Assembly: GCA_021613375.1 (NCBI GenBank)
Contig: CM038722.1
Location: forward strand, 25,545,941 to 25,609,940
Direction: 5' to 3'
From: Megaleporinus macrocephalus
Lineage: Eukaryota; Chordata; Actinopteri; Characiformes; Anostomidae
DNA: 64,000 nt
Of this stretch, positions 1 through 12,638 are shown piece after piece; the stretch's first letter is position 1; each line of letters opens with the position of its first letter. The position numbers were made by a program, and so were the translations under genes. Under the pieces are notes generated by a model. The model worked only from the letters and a program-made list of their open reading frames with translations, ran no database searches and was not told the DNA's origin.

Positions 1-3000
1 CCACCTTAAATAGTGCTGTCGTTACATACTGATGCACAGCTTCTTCTTCAAATTTTCATCTTCCACCTTAAATAGTGCTGCACTTACATACTGATGCACA
101 GCTTCTTGTTTGAGTTTTTTTCATTCCACCTTAAATAGTGCTGTCGTTACATACCGATGCACAGCTTCTTGTTTGAGTTTTTTTCATTCCACCTTAAATA
201 GTGCTGCAGTTACATACTGATGCACAGCTTCTTGTTTGAGTTTTCTTCATTCCACCTTAAATAGTGCTGTCGTTACATAATGATGCACAGCTTCTTGTTT
301 GAGTTTTCTTCATTCCACCTTAAATAGTGCTGCAGTTACATACTGATGCACAGCTTCTTGTTTGAGTTTTCTTCATTCCACCTTAAATACTGCTGCAGTT
401 ACATACTGATGCACAGCTTCTTGTTTGAGTTTTCTTCATTCCACCTTAAATAGTGCTGCAGTTACATACTGATGCACAGCTTCTTGTTTGAGTTTTCTTC
501 ATTCCACCTTAAATACTGCTGCAGTTACATACTGATGCACAGCTTCTTGTTTGAGTTTTTTTCATTCCACCTTAAATACTGCTGCAGTTACATACTGATG
601 CACAGCTTCTTGTTTGAGTTTTCTTCATTCCACCTTAAATAGTGCTGCAGTTACATACTGATGCACAGCTTCTTGTTTGAGTTTTTTTCATTCCACCTTA
701 AATAGTGCTGCAGTTACATACTGATGCACAGCTTCTTGTTTGAGTTTTTATCATTCCACCTTAAATAGTGCTGTCGTTACATACTGATGCACAGCTTCTT
801 GTTTGAGTTTTCTTCATTCCACCTTAAATACTGCTGCAGTTACATACTGATGCACAGCTTCTTGTTTGAGTTTTCTTCATTCCACCTTAAATAGTGCTGC
901 AGTTACATACTGATGCACAGCTTCTTGTTTGAGTTTTTTTCATTCCACCTTAAATAGTGCTGCTGTTACATACTGATGCACAGCTTCTTGTTTGAGTTTT
1001 CTTCATTCCACCTTAAATAGTGCTGCAGTTACATACTGATGCACAGCTTCTTGTTTGAGTTTTTTTCATTCCACCTTAAATAGTGCTGCAGTTACATACT
1101 GATGCACAGCTTCTTGTTTGAGTTTTCTTCATTCCACCTTAAATAGTGCTGTCGTTACATACTGATGCACAGCTTCTTGTTTGAGTTTTTTTCATTCCAC
1201 CTTAAATAGTGCTGCAGTTACATACTGATGCACAGCTTCTTGTTTGAGTTTTCTTCATTCCACCTTAAATAGTGCTGCAGTTACATACTGATGCACAGCT
1301 TCTTGTTTGAGTTTTCTTCATTCCACCTTAAATAGTGCTGCAGTTACATACTGATGCACAGCTTCTTGTTTGAGTTTTTATCATTCCACCTTAAATAGTG
1401 CTGCAGTTACATACTGATGCACAGCTTCTTGTTTGAGTTTTCTTCATTCCACCTTAAATAGTGCTGCAGTTACATACTGATGCACAGCTTCTTGTTTGAG
1501 TTTTTATCATTCCACCTTAAATAGTGCTGCAGTTACATACTGATGCACAGCTTCTTGTTTGAGTTTTTTTCATTCCACCTTAAATAGTGCTGCAGTTACA
1601 TACTGATGCACAGCTTCTTGTTTGAGTTTTCTTCATTCCACCTTAAATAGTGCTGCAGTTACATACTGATGCACAGCTTCTTGTTTGAGTTTTCTTCATT
1701 CCACCTTAAATAGTGCTGTAGTTACATACTGATGCACAGCTTCTTGTTTGAGTTTTCTTCATTCCACCTTAAATAGTGCTGCAGTTACATACTGATGCAC
1801 AGCTTCTTGTTTGAGTTTTTTTCATTCCACCTTAAATAGTGCTGCAGTTACATACTGATGCACAGCTTCTTGTTTGAGTTTTCTTCATTCCACCTTAAAT
1901 AGTGCTGCAGTTACATACTGATGCACAGCTTCTTGTTTGAGTTTTTATCATTCCACCTTAAATAGTGCTGCAGTTACATACTGATGCACAGCTTCTTGTT
2001 TGAGTTTTTATCATTCCACCTTAAATAGTGCTGTCGTTACATACTGATGCACAGCTTCTTGTTTGAGTTTTTATCATTCCACCTTAAATAGTGCTGCAGT
2101 TACATACCGATGCACAGCTTCTTGTTTGAGTTTTTATCATTCCACCTTAAATAGTGCTGTCATTACATACTGATGCACAGCTTCTTGTTTGAGTTTTTAT
2201 CATTCCACCTTAAATAGTGCTGCAGTTACATACTGATGCACAGCTTCTTGTTTGAGTTTTTATCATTCCACCTTAAATAGTGCTGTCGTTACATACTGAT
2301 GCACAGCTTCTTCTTCAAATTTTCATCTTCCACCTTAAATAGTGCTGCACTTACATACTGATGCACAGCTTCTTGTTTGAGTTTTTATCATTCCACCTTA
2401 AATAGTGCTGCAGTTACATACTGATGCACAGCTTCTTGTTTGAGTTTTTTTTCATTCCACCTTAAATAGTGCTGCAGTTACATACTGATGCACAGCTTCT
2501 TGTTTGAGTTTTTTTTATTCCACCTTAAATAGTGCTGCAGTTACATACTGATGCACAGCTTCTTGTTTGAGTTTTCTTCATTCCACCTTAAATAGTGCTG
2601 TCGTTACATACTGATGCACAGCTTCTTGTTTGAGTTTTCTTCATTCCACCTTAAATAGTGCTGTCGTTACATACTGATGCACAGCTTCTTGTTTGAGTTT
2701 TCTTCATTCCACCTTAAATAGTGCTGTCGTTACATACTGATGCACAGCTTCTTGTTTGAGTTTTTTTCATTCCACCTTAAATAGTGCTACAGTTACATAC
2801 TGATGCACAGCTTCTTGTTTGAGTTTTTATCATTCCACCTTAAATAGTGCTGCAGTTACATACTGATGCACAGCTTCTTGTTTGAGTTTTTATCATTCCA
2901 CCTTAAATAGTGCTGTCGTTACATACTGATGCACAGCTTCTTCTTCAAATTTTCATCTTCCACCTTAAATAGTGCTGCACTTACATACTGATGCACAGCT

Positions 3001-3967
3001 TCTTGTTTGAGTTTTCTTCATTCCACCTTAAATAGTGCTGCAGTTACATACTGATGCACAGCTTCTTGTTCGAGTTTTTATCATTCCACCTTAAATAGTG
3101 CTGCAGTTACATACTGATGCACAGCTTCTTGTTTGAGTTTTCTTCATTCCACCTTAAATAGTGCTGCAGTTACATACTGATGCACAGCTTCTTGTTTGAG
3201 TTTTTATCATTCCACCTTAAATACTACTGCAGTTACATACTGATGCACAGCTTCTTGTTTGAGTTTTTTTCATTCCACCTTAAATAGTGCTGCAGTTACA
3301 TACTGATGCACAGCTTCTTGTTTGAGTTTTTATAATTCCACCTTAAATAGTGCTGCAGTTACATACTGATGCACAGCTTCTTGTTTGAGTTTTTTTCATT
3401 CCACCTTAAATAGTGCTGCAGTTACATACTGATGCACAGCTTCTTGTTTGAGTTTTTATCATTCCACCTTAAATACTACTGCAGTTACATACTGATGCAC
3501 AGCTTCTTGTTTGAGTATTCTTCATTCCACCTTAAATAGTGCTGCAGTTACATACTGATGCACAGCTTCTTGTTTGAGTTTTTTTCATTCCACCTTAAAT
3601 AGTGCTGCAGTTACATACTGATGCACAGCTTCTTGTTTGAGTTTTTTTTATTCCACCTTAAATAGTGCTGCAGTTACATACTGATGCACAGCTTCTTGTT
3701 TGAGTTTTCTTCATTCCACCTTAAATAGTGCTGTCGTTACATACTGATGCACAGCTTCTTGTTTGAGTTTTCTTCATTCCACCTTAAATAGTGCTGTCGT
3801 TACATACTGATGCACAGCTTCTTGTTTGAGTTTTCTTCATTCCACCTTAAATAGTGCTGTCGTTACATACTGATGCACAGCTTCTTGTTTGAGTTTTTAT
3901 CATTCCACCTTAAATAGTGCTGCAGTTACATACTGATGCACAGCTTCTTGTTTGAGTTTTTATCATT
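1..3967. repeat. Higher-order satellite block, copy 1
   Basis: This block is about 63 monomers long. It is repeated from 3968 at an offset of exactly 3967 bp. Rare private variants line up at that offset: the ataatga variant at 274/4241, the spacer with eight T's near 2450/6417, and the ttcgag variant near 3069/7036. The left edge is set by the window and not by a visible boundary. Confidence 0.9.
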
Positions 3968-6900
3968 CCACCTTAAATAGTGCTGTCGTTACATACTGAT
4001 GCACAGCTTCTTCTTCAAATTTTCATCTTCCACCTTAAATAGTGCTGCACTTACATACTGATGCACAGCTTCTTGTTTGAGTTTTTTTCATTCCACCTTA
4101 AATAGTGCTGTCGTTACATACCGATGCACAGCTTCTTGTTTGAGTTTTTTTCATTCCACCTTAAATAGTGCTGCAGTTACATACTGATGCACAGCTTCTT
4201 GTTTGAGTTTTCTTCATTCCACCTTAAATAGTGCTGTCGTTACATAATGATGCACAGCTTCTTGTTTGAGTTTTCTTCATTCCACCTTAAATAGTGCTGC
4301 AGTTACATACTGATGCACAGCTTCTTGTTTGAGTTTTCTTCATTCCACCTTAAATACTGCTGCAGTTACATACTGATGCACAGCTTCTTGTTTGAGTTTT
4401 CTTCATTCCACCTTAAATAGTGCTGCAGTTACATACTGATGCACAGCTTCTTGTTTGAGTTTTCTTCATTCCACCTTAAATACTGCTGCAGTTACATACT
4501 GATGCACAGCTTCTTGTTTGAGTTTTTTTCATTCCACCTTAAATACTGCTGCAGTTACATACTGATGCACAGCTTCTTGTTTGAGTTTTCTTCATTCCAC
4601 CTTAAATAGTGCTGCAGTTACATACTGATGCACAGCTTCTTGTTTGAGTTTTTTTCATTCCACCTTAAATAGTGCTGCAGTTACATACTGATGCACAGCT
4701 TCTTGTTTGAGTTTTTATCATTCCACCTTAAATAGTGCTGTCGTTACATACTGATGCACAGCTTCTTGTTTGAGTTTTCTTCATTCCACCTTAAATACTG
4801 CTGCAGTTACATACTGATGCACAGCTTCTTGTTTGAGTTTTCTTCATTCCACCTTAAATAGTGCTGCAGTTACATACTGATGCACAGCTTCTTGTTTGAG
4901 TTTTTTTCATTCCACCTTAAATAGTGCTGCTGTTACATACTGATGCACAGCTTCTTGTTTGAGTTTTCTTCATTCCACCTTAAATAGTGCTGCAGTTACA
5001 TACTGATGCACAGCTTCTTGTTTGAGTTTTTTTCATTCCACCTTAAATAGTGCTGCAGTTACATACTGATGCACAGCTTCTTGTTTGAGTTTTCTTCATT
5101 CCACCTTAAATAGTGCTGTCGTTACATACTGATGCACAGCTTCTTGTTTGAGTTTTTTTCATTCCACCTTAAATAGTGCTGCAGTTACATACTGATGCAC
5201 AGCTTCTTGTTTGAGTTTTCTTCATTCCACCTTAAATAGTGCTGCAGTTACATACTGATGCACAGCTTCTTGTTTGAGTTTTCTTCATTCCACCTTAAAT
5301 AGTGCTGCAGTTACATACTGATGCACAGCTTCTTGTTTGAGTTTTTATCATTCCACCTTAAATAGTGCTGCAGTTACATACTGATGCACAGCTTCTTGTT
5401 TGAGTTTTCTTCATTCCACCTTAAATAGTGCTGCAGTTACATACTGATGCACAGCTTCTTGTTTGAGTTTTTATCATTCCACCTTAAATAGTGCTGCAGT
5501 TACATACTGATGCACAGCTTCTTGTTTGAGTTTTTTTCATTCCACCTTAAATAGTGCTGCAGTTACATACTGATGCACAGCTTCTTGTTTGAGTTTTCTT
5601 CATTCCACCTTAAATAGTGCTGCAGTTACATACTGATGCACAGCTTCTTGTTTGAGTTTTCTTCATTCCACCTTAAATAGTGCTGTAGTTACATACTGAT
5701 GCACAGCTTCTTGTTTGAGTTTTCTTCATTCCACCTTAAATAGTGCTGCAGTTACATACTGATGCACAGCTTCTTGTTTGAGTTTTTTTCATTCCACCTT
5801 AAATAGTGCTGCAGTTACATACTGATGCACAGCTTCTTGTTTGAGTTTTCTTCATTCCACCTTAAATAGTGCTGCAGTTACATACTGATGCACAGCTTCT
5901 TGTTTGAGTTTTTATCATTCCACCTTAAATAGTGCTGCAGTTACATACTGATGCACAGCTTCTTGTTTGAGTTTTTATCATTCCACCTTAAATAGTGCTG
6001 TCGTTACATACTGATGCACAGCTTCTTGTTTGAGTTTTTATCATTCCACCTTAAATAGTGCTGCAGTTACATACCGATGCACAGCTTCTTGTTTGAGTTT
6101 TTATCATTCCACCTTAAATAGTGCTGTCATTACATACTGATGCACAGCTTCTTGTTTGAGTTTTTATCATTCCACCTTAAATAGTGCTGCAGTTACATAC
6201 TGATGCACAGCTTCTTGTTTGAGTTTTTATCATTCCACCTTAAATAGTGCTGTCGTTACATACTGATGCACAGCTTCTTCTTCAAATTTTCATCTTCCAC
6301 CTTAAATAGTGCTGCACTTACATACTGATGCACAGCTTCTTGTTTGAGTTTTTATCATTCCACCTTAAATAGTGCTGCAGTTACATACTGATGCACAGCT
6401 TCTTGTTTGAGTTTTTTTTCATTCCACCTTAAATAGTGCTGCAGTTACATACTGATGCACAGCTTCTTGTTTGAGTTTTTTTTATTCCACCTTAAATAGT
6501 GCTGCAGTTACATACTGATGCACAGCTTCTTGTTTGAGTTTTCTTCATTCCACCTTAAATAGTGCTGTCGTTACATACTGATGCACAGCTTCTTGTTTGA
6601 GTTTTCTTCATTCCACCTTAAATAGTGCTGTCGTTACATACTGATGCACAGCTTCTTGTTTGAGTTTTCTTCATTCCACCTTAAATAGTGCTGTCGTTAC
6701 ATACTGATGCACAGCTTCTTGTTTGAGTTTTTTTCATTCCACCTTAAATAGTGCTACAGTTACATACTGATGCACAGCTTCTTGTTTGAGTTTTTATCAT
6801 TCCACCTTAAATAGTGCTGCAGTTACATACTGATGCACAGCTTCTTGTTTGAGTTTTTATCATTCCACCTTAAATAGTGCTGTCGTTACATACTGATGCA

Positions 6901-7934
6901 CAGCTTCTTCTTCAAATTTTCATCTTCCACCTTAAATAGTGCTGCACTTACATACTGATGCACAGCTTCTTGTTTGAGTTTTCTTCATTCCACCTTAAAT
7001 AGTGCTGCAGTTACATACTGATGCACAGCTTCTTGTTCGAGTTTTTATCATTCCACCTTAAATAGTGCTGCAGTTACATACTGATGCACAGCTTCTTGTT
7101 TGAGTTTTCTTCATTCCACCTTAAATAGTGCTGCAGTTACATACTGATGCACAGCTTCTTGTTTGAGTTTTTATCATTCCACCTTAAATACTACTGCAGT
7201 TACATACTGATGCACAGCTTCTTGTTTGAGTTTTTTTCATTCCACCTTAAATAGTGCTGCAGTTACATACTGATGCACAGCTTCTTGTTTGAGTTTTTAT
7301 AATTCCACCTTAAATAGTGCTGCAGTTACATACTGATGCACAGCTTCTTGTTTGAGTTTTTTTCATTCCACCTTAAATAGTGCTGCAGTTACATACTGAT
7401 GCACAGCTTCTTGTTTGAGTTTTTATCATTCCACCTTAAATACTACTGCAGTTACATACTGATGCACAGCTTCTTGTTTGAGTATTCTTCATTCCACCTT
7501 AAATAGTGCTGCAGTTACATACTGATGCACAGCTTCTTGTTTGAGTTTTTTTCATTCCACCTTAAATAGTGCTGCAGTTACATACTGATGCACAGCTTCT
7601 TGTTTGAGTTTTTTTTATTCCACCTTAAATAGTGCTGCAGTTACATACTGATGCACAGCTTCTTGTTTGAGTTTTCTTCATTCCACCTTAAATAGTGCTG
7701 TCGTTACATACTGATGCACAGCTTCTTGTTTGAGTTTTCTTCATTCCACCTTAAATAGTGCTGTCGTTACATACTGATGCACAGCTTCTTGTTTGAGTTT
7801 TCTTCATTCCACCTTAAATAGTGCTGTCGTTACATACTGATGCACAGCTTCTTGTTTGAGTTTTTATCATTCCACCTTAAATAGTGCTGCAGTTACATAC
7901 TGATGCACAGCTTCTTGTTTGAGTTTTTATCATT
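3968..7934. repeat. Higher-order satellite block, copy 2
   Basis: Near-identical copy of 1-3967. By eye I found no difference between the two at the places compared, so the duplication is very young or an assembly artefact. A third, partial block starts at 7935. Confidence 0.9.
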
Positions 7935-8846
7935 CCACCTTAAATAGTGCTGTCGTTACATACTGATGCACAGCTTCTTCTTCAAATTTTCATCTTCCAC
8001 CTTAAATAGTGCTGCACTTACATACTGATGCACAGCTTCTTGTTTGAGTTTTCTTCATTCCACCTTAAATAGTGCTGCAGTTACATACTGATGCACAGCT
8101 TCTTGTTCGAGTTTTTATCATTCCACCTTAAATAGTGCTGCAGTTACATACTGATGCACAGCTTCTTGTTTGAGTTTTCTTCATTCCACCTTAAATAGTG
8201 CTGCAGTTACATACTGATGCACAGCTTCTTGTTTGAGTTTTTATCATTCCACCTTAAATAGTGCTGCAGTTACATACTGATGCACAGCTTCTTGTTTGAG
8301 TTTTCTTCATTCCACCTTAAATAGTGCTGCAGTTACATACTGATGCACAGCTTCTTGTTTGAGTTTTCTTCATTCCACCTTAAATAGTGCTGCAGTTACA
8401 TACTGATGCACAGCTTCTTGTTTGAGTTTTTATCATTCCACCTTAAATACTACTGCAGTTACATACTGATGCACAGCTTCTTGTTTGAGTTTTTTTCATT
8501 CCACCTTAAATAGTGCTGCAGTTACATACTGATGCACAGCTTCTTGTTTGAGTTTTTATAATTCCACCTTAAATAGTGCTGCAGTTACATACTGATGCAC
8601 AGCTTCTTGTTTGAGTTTTTTTCATTCCACCTTAAATAGTGCTGCAGTTACATACTGATGCACAGCTTCTTGTTTGAGTTTTTATCATTCCACCTTAAAT
8701 ACTACTGCAGTTACATACTGATGCACAGCTTCTTGTTTGAGTTTTCTTCATTCCACCTTAAATAGTGCTGCAGTTACATACCGATGCACAGCTTCTTCTT
8801 CAAATTTTCATCTTCCACCTTAAATAGTGCTGCAGTTACTTTCCAG
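7935..8846. repeat. Partial, rearranged third satellite block
   Basis: This resembles the stretch starting about 1070 bp (17 monomers) earlier, near 6865, and carries the same private ttcgag monomer. The distance from that monomer to the next tactactgc monomer is three monomers longer than in the earlier copies, so three units were gained. The array ends in a final monomer at 8815-8846, where it passes into unique sequence. Confidence 0.8.
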
Positions 8847-9141
8847 GAAGTCAGGTTAGCAGTCCTCCTGTTTTATAAATAGATTTTTAAACATGTTATT
8901 AAGAAAGGACTGAAGCGTGATTGCTCGTGATTGTAGATCTGAGTCGTTGTATTCATCTCCAGCCCTGCCACAGACGTAGGTAACGAAGCTTGTGCTGTGT
9001 GAGCTAAGTTAAGAATAGTGTCTGATAGTGAACCATGTTAATTACAGCTCTACACGTTCAAACAGCAGGTATACAGCAGGAAAGGAGCTGAACATGTAAT
9101 AATATGTTTTATAAAAATGTTTTGATTAGTGACTTTAGGCA

Positions 9142-9205
9142 CTAGAAAGTAACTGCAGCACCATTTAATGTGCAATGGGAAAAATGGAACAAGAAGCTGG
9201 TGAAT
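9142..9205 (-). repeat. Diverged inverted satellite-related monomer
   Basis: The sequence gtaactgcagcaccatttaa at 9149-9168 is the reverse complement of the satellite core with one mismatch. The similarity continues to about 9205, including the aacaagaagctg motif that is the complement of the satellite's cagcttcttgtt. The last array monomer (8820-8846) and 9142-9168 form an inverted repeat of 27 bp with two mismatches, about 295 bp apart. This looks like the second arm of a fold-back element from which the satellite was amplified. Confidence 0.8.
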
Positions 9206-10345
9206 AGGAAGCCAACTCTCTCCATCACTGAAATGCCACACTGGTGTTATCATGGCTCTTTGCGCTTGTTTGAACTTCTTTGGCTGTTCCTCAGCCTTTT
9301 CTCCTTCTTGACATATAGTTCAGCACATGGTCCCTCCTCGTCCCCTTGTTGTGTACAAGCAAGCATGCACAAGCACCACCTGTCTATCTGTAACATCTCA
9401 GGATCAGACAGATGCTCGCAGATATGGAACAAGGATTTATTATACTGAGGTGTGTACCAGACAGAGCACCAGGCTAAGACACAGGCGAGAGGTCAAAACA
9501 GGCTAAGGTCGAATATCCAGAGACGTACAAACTACAAAACCGGGAAGGACTAGGCAAACGGGGTTATCGGAAAGGCAGGCAAAAGGTACGTTGCCGGGAA
9601 GACTCAGCGAACGTGAACAAATGGGCAAGGCCGAAGACGAGGTCCAAAGACGATGGAAAACACAAAAAACACTCAGTGATGATCAGAAAACTGGCTCAAT
9701 ACTTCACAACCAGAGAGTCCACATAGAAGGTGCATCTGAAATCAACTACTAGTCAGTAGGTACTGGATTAGAGTCAGTACGTACTGCTAGAGCGGCAGAC
9801 TAGTAGAGCAGTTTCAGTAGGTAAGTTTTAGTAGCCACACAAGCTCGGATGTACTACATCCACCATCTTACCAACGTCCTGAGACGCAAGACGTCAGACC
9901 ACCACCGTAAAAGTCCTGCTATTCATTTAAAAGCTCGTTTACTGACAGCTTTAGATCTTTCTGTGACACTGATCTGCGTTTTTGTCTGAATATGTTCTCA
10001 GCTACGTACACACAGCCGACGTTCAGCTTTTCACCAGTTTTTTTCCTCTGCTTTGAATTCATCCGCGGCTCCAGGTGAATCATGGGATAGCACAGCGTGC
10101 TGTGTTTGCCTACATAAAAATGGCTACTGATTCAGGAGGTGATCCGGGTACCGCTCACCTACTACTCAATACCTACTGAGTATTCAGACGTACTAGCCGC
10201 GCTCGCCTAGAGAGTTTAAATAGTCCTTGTGATTGCTAGAACACAAGTGAGCTTGATCTGTGAAGATCATCTGACCTGGAGTCTGAAGTCACGTGATCTA
10301 CTGATGTCTGCTGGGAGTTGGAAGTCCTTGGGAGTCAACATAGAC
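9206..10345. other. Gene-free stretch, probable old dispersed repeat
   Basis: No gene recognised. The segment about 9430-9720 has the base composition and phrasing of a dispersed teleost repeat, but I cannot name it. The short open frames here have no recognisable domain. Confidence 0.5.

Positions 10346-10380
<35 letters not shown>
10346..10380. repeat. (ATCT)n microsatellite
   Basis: Nearly nine perfect tetranucleotide units. Confidence 0.97.
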
Positions 10381-10766
10381 CAATGCTGAGTTATACATAC
10401 TGAGTTATGAAATGTCTTTCATAGAAATACTAACTAATGAATCGAACGCTAGTACTGAGTTATGATGATGTGTAATATTGAGTTATGACTTTTACTTAAC
10501 TGAGGAATGGAGCTCTGTTTTATAATAACACCAGCGTCTCCTAAGATGATGTTGTTCCACCAAACAGCACTGCACATTTTCTCATAGCAGTGATCAATTT
10601 TCCACTTGAAGCCACTCCAGCGATTTCTGCTTTTGTGGAAACGCAGTCGTTGAAGGCAATGGCCGCTCAAGTGTAAGACGCACTGCCGCCTTCTTGATGT
10701 TCGTTATCAGTTTTCTCAAAATGTTCATTCTTTGCACTTTGCAACAAAGACAAACTGTCTAACATA

Positions 10767-10874
10767 TCAGACCACATTCCTCCAGCGCTGTTCAAATGGA
10801 TTAAGATCTGGTGACTGCGTAGGCCATGAGACGTAATTGACATTACTTTTACAACAATCGAGCCATTCAATACC
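10767..10874 (-). pseudogene. Tc1/mariner transposase fragment (DDE end)
   Basis: Read on the minus strand from 10874, this encodes a stretch containing SWPTQSPDLNPFEQ followed by RWRNVV and a stop. The SPDLNP-x-E block is the hallmark around the last catalytic acidic residue of Tc1/mariner DDE transposases (cut-and-paste DNA transposition). Only about 35 residues survive. There is no intact N-terminal DNA-binding domain nearby and no terminal repeats I could pair. It is a dead fragment; the acidic residue itself is retained. Confidence 0.72.
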
Positions 10875-11272
10875 CTCTCCCGCCCTCTGAACTGGGACAA
10901 CGTCATCCATAAAGGAGGTCACTCCCTTAAGGTCAGAAATGGTTCAGAGTAACTGGTTGGCTGTAGCCCATCCCAAACCAGGTCAGCGTTGTGCTGAATT
11001 CCGACTCCAACTTCCATTCACATGCATGCACGTCAATCCAGCATATGGATTGCAAGTGAAGATTGCACTTGTATTTTTGGGGTTTGGAGTGTAATCTGTG
11101 GTGTTCATATGCCTGCGGGAAGGGAAATGAAGGGAAGTCGTATTCTGTATCCAGCCAAAGTCAACAAATGCACAGCTGTCTATTAGGGGGGCTATTTACG
11201 ACACAAAAATAGGGGGAGCCCTAGAGCCATACTACCAATTCAAACCTAAACAGCAGTGTGATAGCAGTGGGA

Positions 11273-11400
11273 TAATTACTCAAAAAAGTAATCCATTACT
11301 TATTACTCATTAAAAAATGTAATTGGATTACTTTACTCATTACTTTCTAGAATATGTAATCTAATACCTCATTACTTTTAAGTTACATCCTGAAACCCAT
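11273..11400. mobile_element. Possible end of a TAATTACT-rich DNA transposon
   Basis: Dense, partly palindromic repetition of agtaatccattact and attactttactc. This resembles the ends of a common class of non-autonomous teleost DNA transposons. No partner end or target duplication was found. Confidence 0.35.
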
Positions 11401-12124
11401 TCAGGTATACTGGAATGAAATCTACAAATATATCCGGAATGTATCAATCAACTAATCTTTCAGTAGTTTATTAGGAACAGATTGTATCAGTAGTACTTAA
11501 CATATATAAAATGATTTATTAAACTTTACTTGGTGTTATTTATTTCCTCAGAATGTCAGTGTATTTTAGCAATAGAAGAATAAAGTCCAATAAAGCTTTC
11601 TTTAGTGATACAACGAAACAAAATTAACATAGCATGTAAGAACTAAGTATAAAAGTATAAGAACTAAATTCACAGAAATAAACTCTTCATAAGTGAAATA
11701 AGTTCTCAGACCTTTAAGGGGCTCTTTTTAAACTAATTACATGGTACTGGTACTTGTTACCTTTTTTCCTAGCGCTCGATGGAAATCCAGTGTAGCTTGT
11801 TTGGGTGCTATTGGGGGCACGCTTTTCTTCAATGCAGGGGGTCTTTAGCGACAAGTTTTGTTTTACCGTGCACTCTGATTATTAAGTGCTTCGACAAATT
11901 GCTTGTGGAGTTTGCTGCAGTTGAAAGGGGTCTCGGCTTGGACATAACTCACACATCACTGTTTTTATCTTGATCTAAATAAAGAGAATATCTCCATTTG
12001 TGAAAACATTCACTCTCCTCCATTGTTGCCAAATGGCATGGCGATCATCACGTTCAGTCATGTGACATGCCCGCCAGTCAATTCACGAATTATGCAGAAA
12101 AAAATTCACATTTTGGGCATTTAA

Positions 12125-12128
<4 letters not shown>
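11401..12128. other. Gene-free stretch
   Basis: AT-rich unique-looking sequence up to about 11760, then mixed sequence. No coding region or named repeat recognised. Confidence 0.5.

Positions 12129-12156
<28 letters not shown>
12129..12156. repeat. (AT)n microsatellite
   Basis: About 14 dinucleotide units directly abutting the left end of the hAT-type element. The element appears to have inserted into or beside it. Confidence 0.9.
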
Positions 12157-12159
<3 letters not shown>

Positions 12160-12638
12160 GGATGGGTATCACCACTGATTTCCCGGATTGATTCGATCCC
12201 GATTCACAAGATCCCAATTAAATTCGATCTCCGATTCGATTCAATTGAATTGATTAATTTAGGGATATTTCAGTTACAATAATATGTTTTGTTTAAATAT
12301 GAAAAGAGATTAATGTGGTAAATGTACACTCAACACTCAACCTACCATTACTAGAAACATTAGTGTTTATATGTTTATATACTGTTCTGGTTTCTGAATC
12401 CAAAATGTAGCCAGACATCTGCTTTCAAGTTCTGGGGCGCCTTCGCCTTCAGCCATGCTTAACTGATGTGCGCCCCCAGCCAGATCTCGTTGTGCGAAAA
12501 ACAATGGCTGATCACGCAAGACTGGAGGGATGGAATGCTAATTTTAAAGATCGATCTCGGGTTTGTACGAATCGATATCGGATTATTCAAATGGAGATCG
12601 ATTTGAATCGAAAAATCGATTTTTTAAACACACCCCTA
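12157..12638. mobile_element. hAT-type MITE, copy 1
   Basis: A 482-bp non-autonomous element with ends tagggatgggtatcacc and acacacccctaat (terminal inverted repeats of the TAGGGnTGGG type). It has no transposase. Inside it are cgattcgattcaa and tttaaagatcgatctcggg motifs shared with the copy at 60806-61100, which proves a common family. The left flank is microsatellite, so a target duplication cannot be verified here; the other copy has a perfect 8-bp one, the hallmark of hAT insertion. This copy is longer than the other because of extra internal sequence around 12310-12510. Confidence 0.85.

Larger units (their letters stand above)
1..8846. repeat. 63-bp satellite array with higher-order structure
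   Basis: Roughly 140 head-to-tail monomers, nearly all 63 bp (some 62 or 64). Each carries a core reading ccaccttaaatagtgctgca, then a variable pyrimidine/A stretch before the next monomer. Variation is confined to a few sites: cagttac versus tcgttac, tagtg versus tactg, and the ttttcttc/tttttttc/tttttatc spacer. A distinctive variant with a cttcaaattttcatc spacer recurs near 41, 2309, 2938, 4008, 6277, 6907, 7977 and 8787, which exposes a 3967-bp higher-order block. The window opens inside the array, so it continues to the left. Most monomers contain a PstI-type ctgcag. Stops (taa, tag) in the core prevent a long ORF. Looks like satellite DNA amplified by unequal exchange. Confidence 0.97.

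Noticed and set aside
1..8846. Regular 63-bp spacing reminiscent of a CRISPR array
   Set aside because: There are no unique spacers between short repeats; the whole unit repeats, and the surrounding genome is vertebrate.
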